Positions 63,593 through 64,000 of a stretch of DNA of 64,000 nucleotides are shown one piece after another. A model generated the notes under the pieces. That model ran no database searches, had not been told where the DNA came from, and was given only the letters and a program-made list of their open reading frames with translations. Origin of the DNA: Humibacter ginsenosidimutans (GTDB lineage: Bacteria > Actinomycetota > Actinomycetes > Actinomycetales > Microbacteriaceae); the NCBI RefSeq assembly GCF_007859675.1, contig NZ_CP042305.1:124001-188000 (forward strand), in the 5' to 3' direction. Within the stretch, counting starts at the first letter, position 1, and each line of letters starts with the position of its first letter. The position numbers and the translations under genes were made by a program.

Positions 63593-64000
63593 GTCCCGTC
63601 TCGACGCGGCGGTGACCGCCCGCGGACTCGCGCGTTCTCGCACGCACGCGGCGAGGCTCATCGCCGAGGGTCGCGTGAGCGTGGATGGCCGGCCGGCGGT
63701 GAAGGCATCCACCAAGGTAGCGGATGAGAGTGCGATCACCGTCGCCGAGGCAGACCACTACGTGAGCCGCGCTGCGCACAAGCTGATCGCGGCGCTCGAC
63801 GGGTTCGGCATCGACCCTGCGGGCGTGACGGCGTTGGATGTCGGCGCGTCCACCGGCGGGTTCACGCAGGTGCTCCTCGAGCGTGGAGCGCGGCACGTCG
63901 TCGCGCTCGACGTGGGGCACGGACAGCTGAATCCGACGATCGCGACGGACCAGCGGGTCACCGTCGCCGAGGGCGTGAACGTGCGGTATCTCGACGCCGC
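63585..64000 (+). CDS. tlyA: TlyA-family rRNA methyltransferase / hemolysin, 5' part
   Basis: Only the first 138 residues are in the window. The S4 RNA-binding domain (residues 5-60: RLDAAVTARGLARSRTHAARLIAEGRVSVDGRPAVKAS) is followed by the FtsJ-like methyltransferase start with VSRAAHKLIAALD, SAM motif ALDVGASTGGFTQVLLERG and ALDVGHGQL. TlyA methylates riboses in 16S and 23S rRNA and decides capreomycin sensitivity in mycobacteria. The gene runs off the right edge. Confidence 0.92.
   Translation, partial: MSESRLDAAVTARGLARSRTHAARLIAEGRVSVDGRPAVKASTKVADESAITVAEADHYVSRAAHKLIAALDGFGIDPAGVTALDVGASTGGFTQVLLERGARHVVALDVGHGQLNPTIATDQRVTVAEGVNVRYLDA

Overview
The window is a GC-rich, densely coded chromosomal segment of an actinobacterium. 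Gene order and protein sequences point to the family Microbacteriaceae: dapB-dapA-rnj-ftsK-pgsA-cinA-clgR-DUF3046-recA-recX-miaB-miaA-dapF-hflX, then metF-metE, lexA, hisC-hisB-hisH-priA, infC-rpmI-rplT-tsnR, pheS-pheT, argC-J-B-D-F-H, tyrS, an rRNA operon, and the block that in Mycobacterium tuberculosis is Rv1691-Rv1692-Rv1693-tlyA. I cannot assign a genus. No phage, insertion sequence, CRISPR array, toxin-antitoxin or defence locus is visible. No tRNA gene was seen, including in the 16S-23S spacer.

Layout. 1-3.5 kb: tail of an M16 peptidase, a histidine phosphatase, a FadR-type regulator and leuA. 3.6-9.7 kb: an acetyltransferase, lysine/DAP genes dapB and dapA, OsmC, a thioredoxin/DUF4395 pair and RNase J. 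9.9-22.8 kb: ftsK, pgsA, cinA, the ClgR-like regulator, recA-recX, miaB-miaA-dapF (start/stop overlaps), an rRNA methyltransferase with a frameshift, and hflX. 22.8-26.3 kb: a structured leader, metF and metE (metE frameshifted). 26.4-32.3 kb: lexA, divergent from a LysM-type SOS division suppressor candidate, then the his genes, an SseB protein and a DUF1844 protein. 32.5-40.2 kb: infC (ATC start), rpmI, rplT, a structured repeat element, tsnR, a methyltransferase/TetR divergent pair, pheS and pheT. 40.2-44.1 kb: an ABC exporter and a two-component system. 44.3-51.7 kb: the arginine cluster (without argR or argG) and a 3-methyladenine DNA glycosylase. 51.8-54.4 kb: a SatD-like/membrane protein pair and tyrS. 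54.4-60.4 kb: rRNA leader with two candidate promoters, 16S, 23S, 5S and a terminator. 60.4-64 kb: an Arg/Gly/Asp-rich TPR protein, a HAD phosphatase, a 55-residue protein and the start of tlyA.

Themes. (1) LexA, RecA, RecX and the LysM protein form a readable SOS circuit, with LexA-like boxes before recA and before the LysM gene. (2) At least fourteen genes have a TANNNT -10 hexamer 6-10 nt before their start codon, the signature of leaderless transcription. (3) Two conserved genes carry single-base frameshifts, both in runs of five G/C, which suggests base-calling errors but is not proved here. (4) Non-coding palindromic elements lie downstream of rplT, pheT and the DNA glycosylase gene; the one after rplT has a perfect 26-bp inverted repeat. 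Most of the window is conserved core genome. The best candidates for undescribed biology are the leader RNA before metF, the palindromic element after rplT, the SatD-like/membrane pair and the low-complexity RNA-binding-like protein after the rRNA operon.
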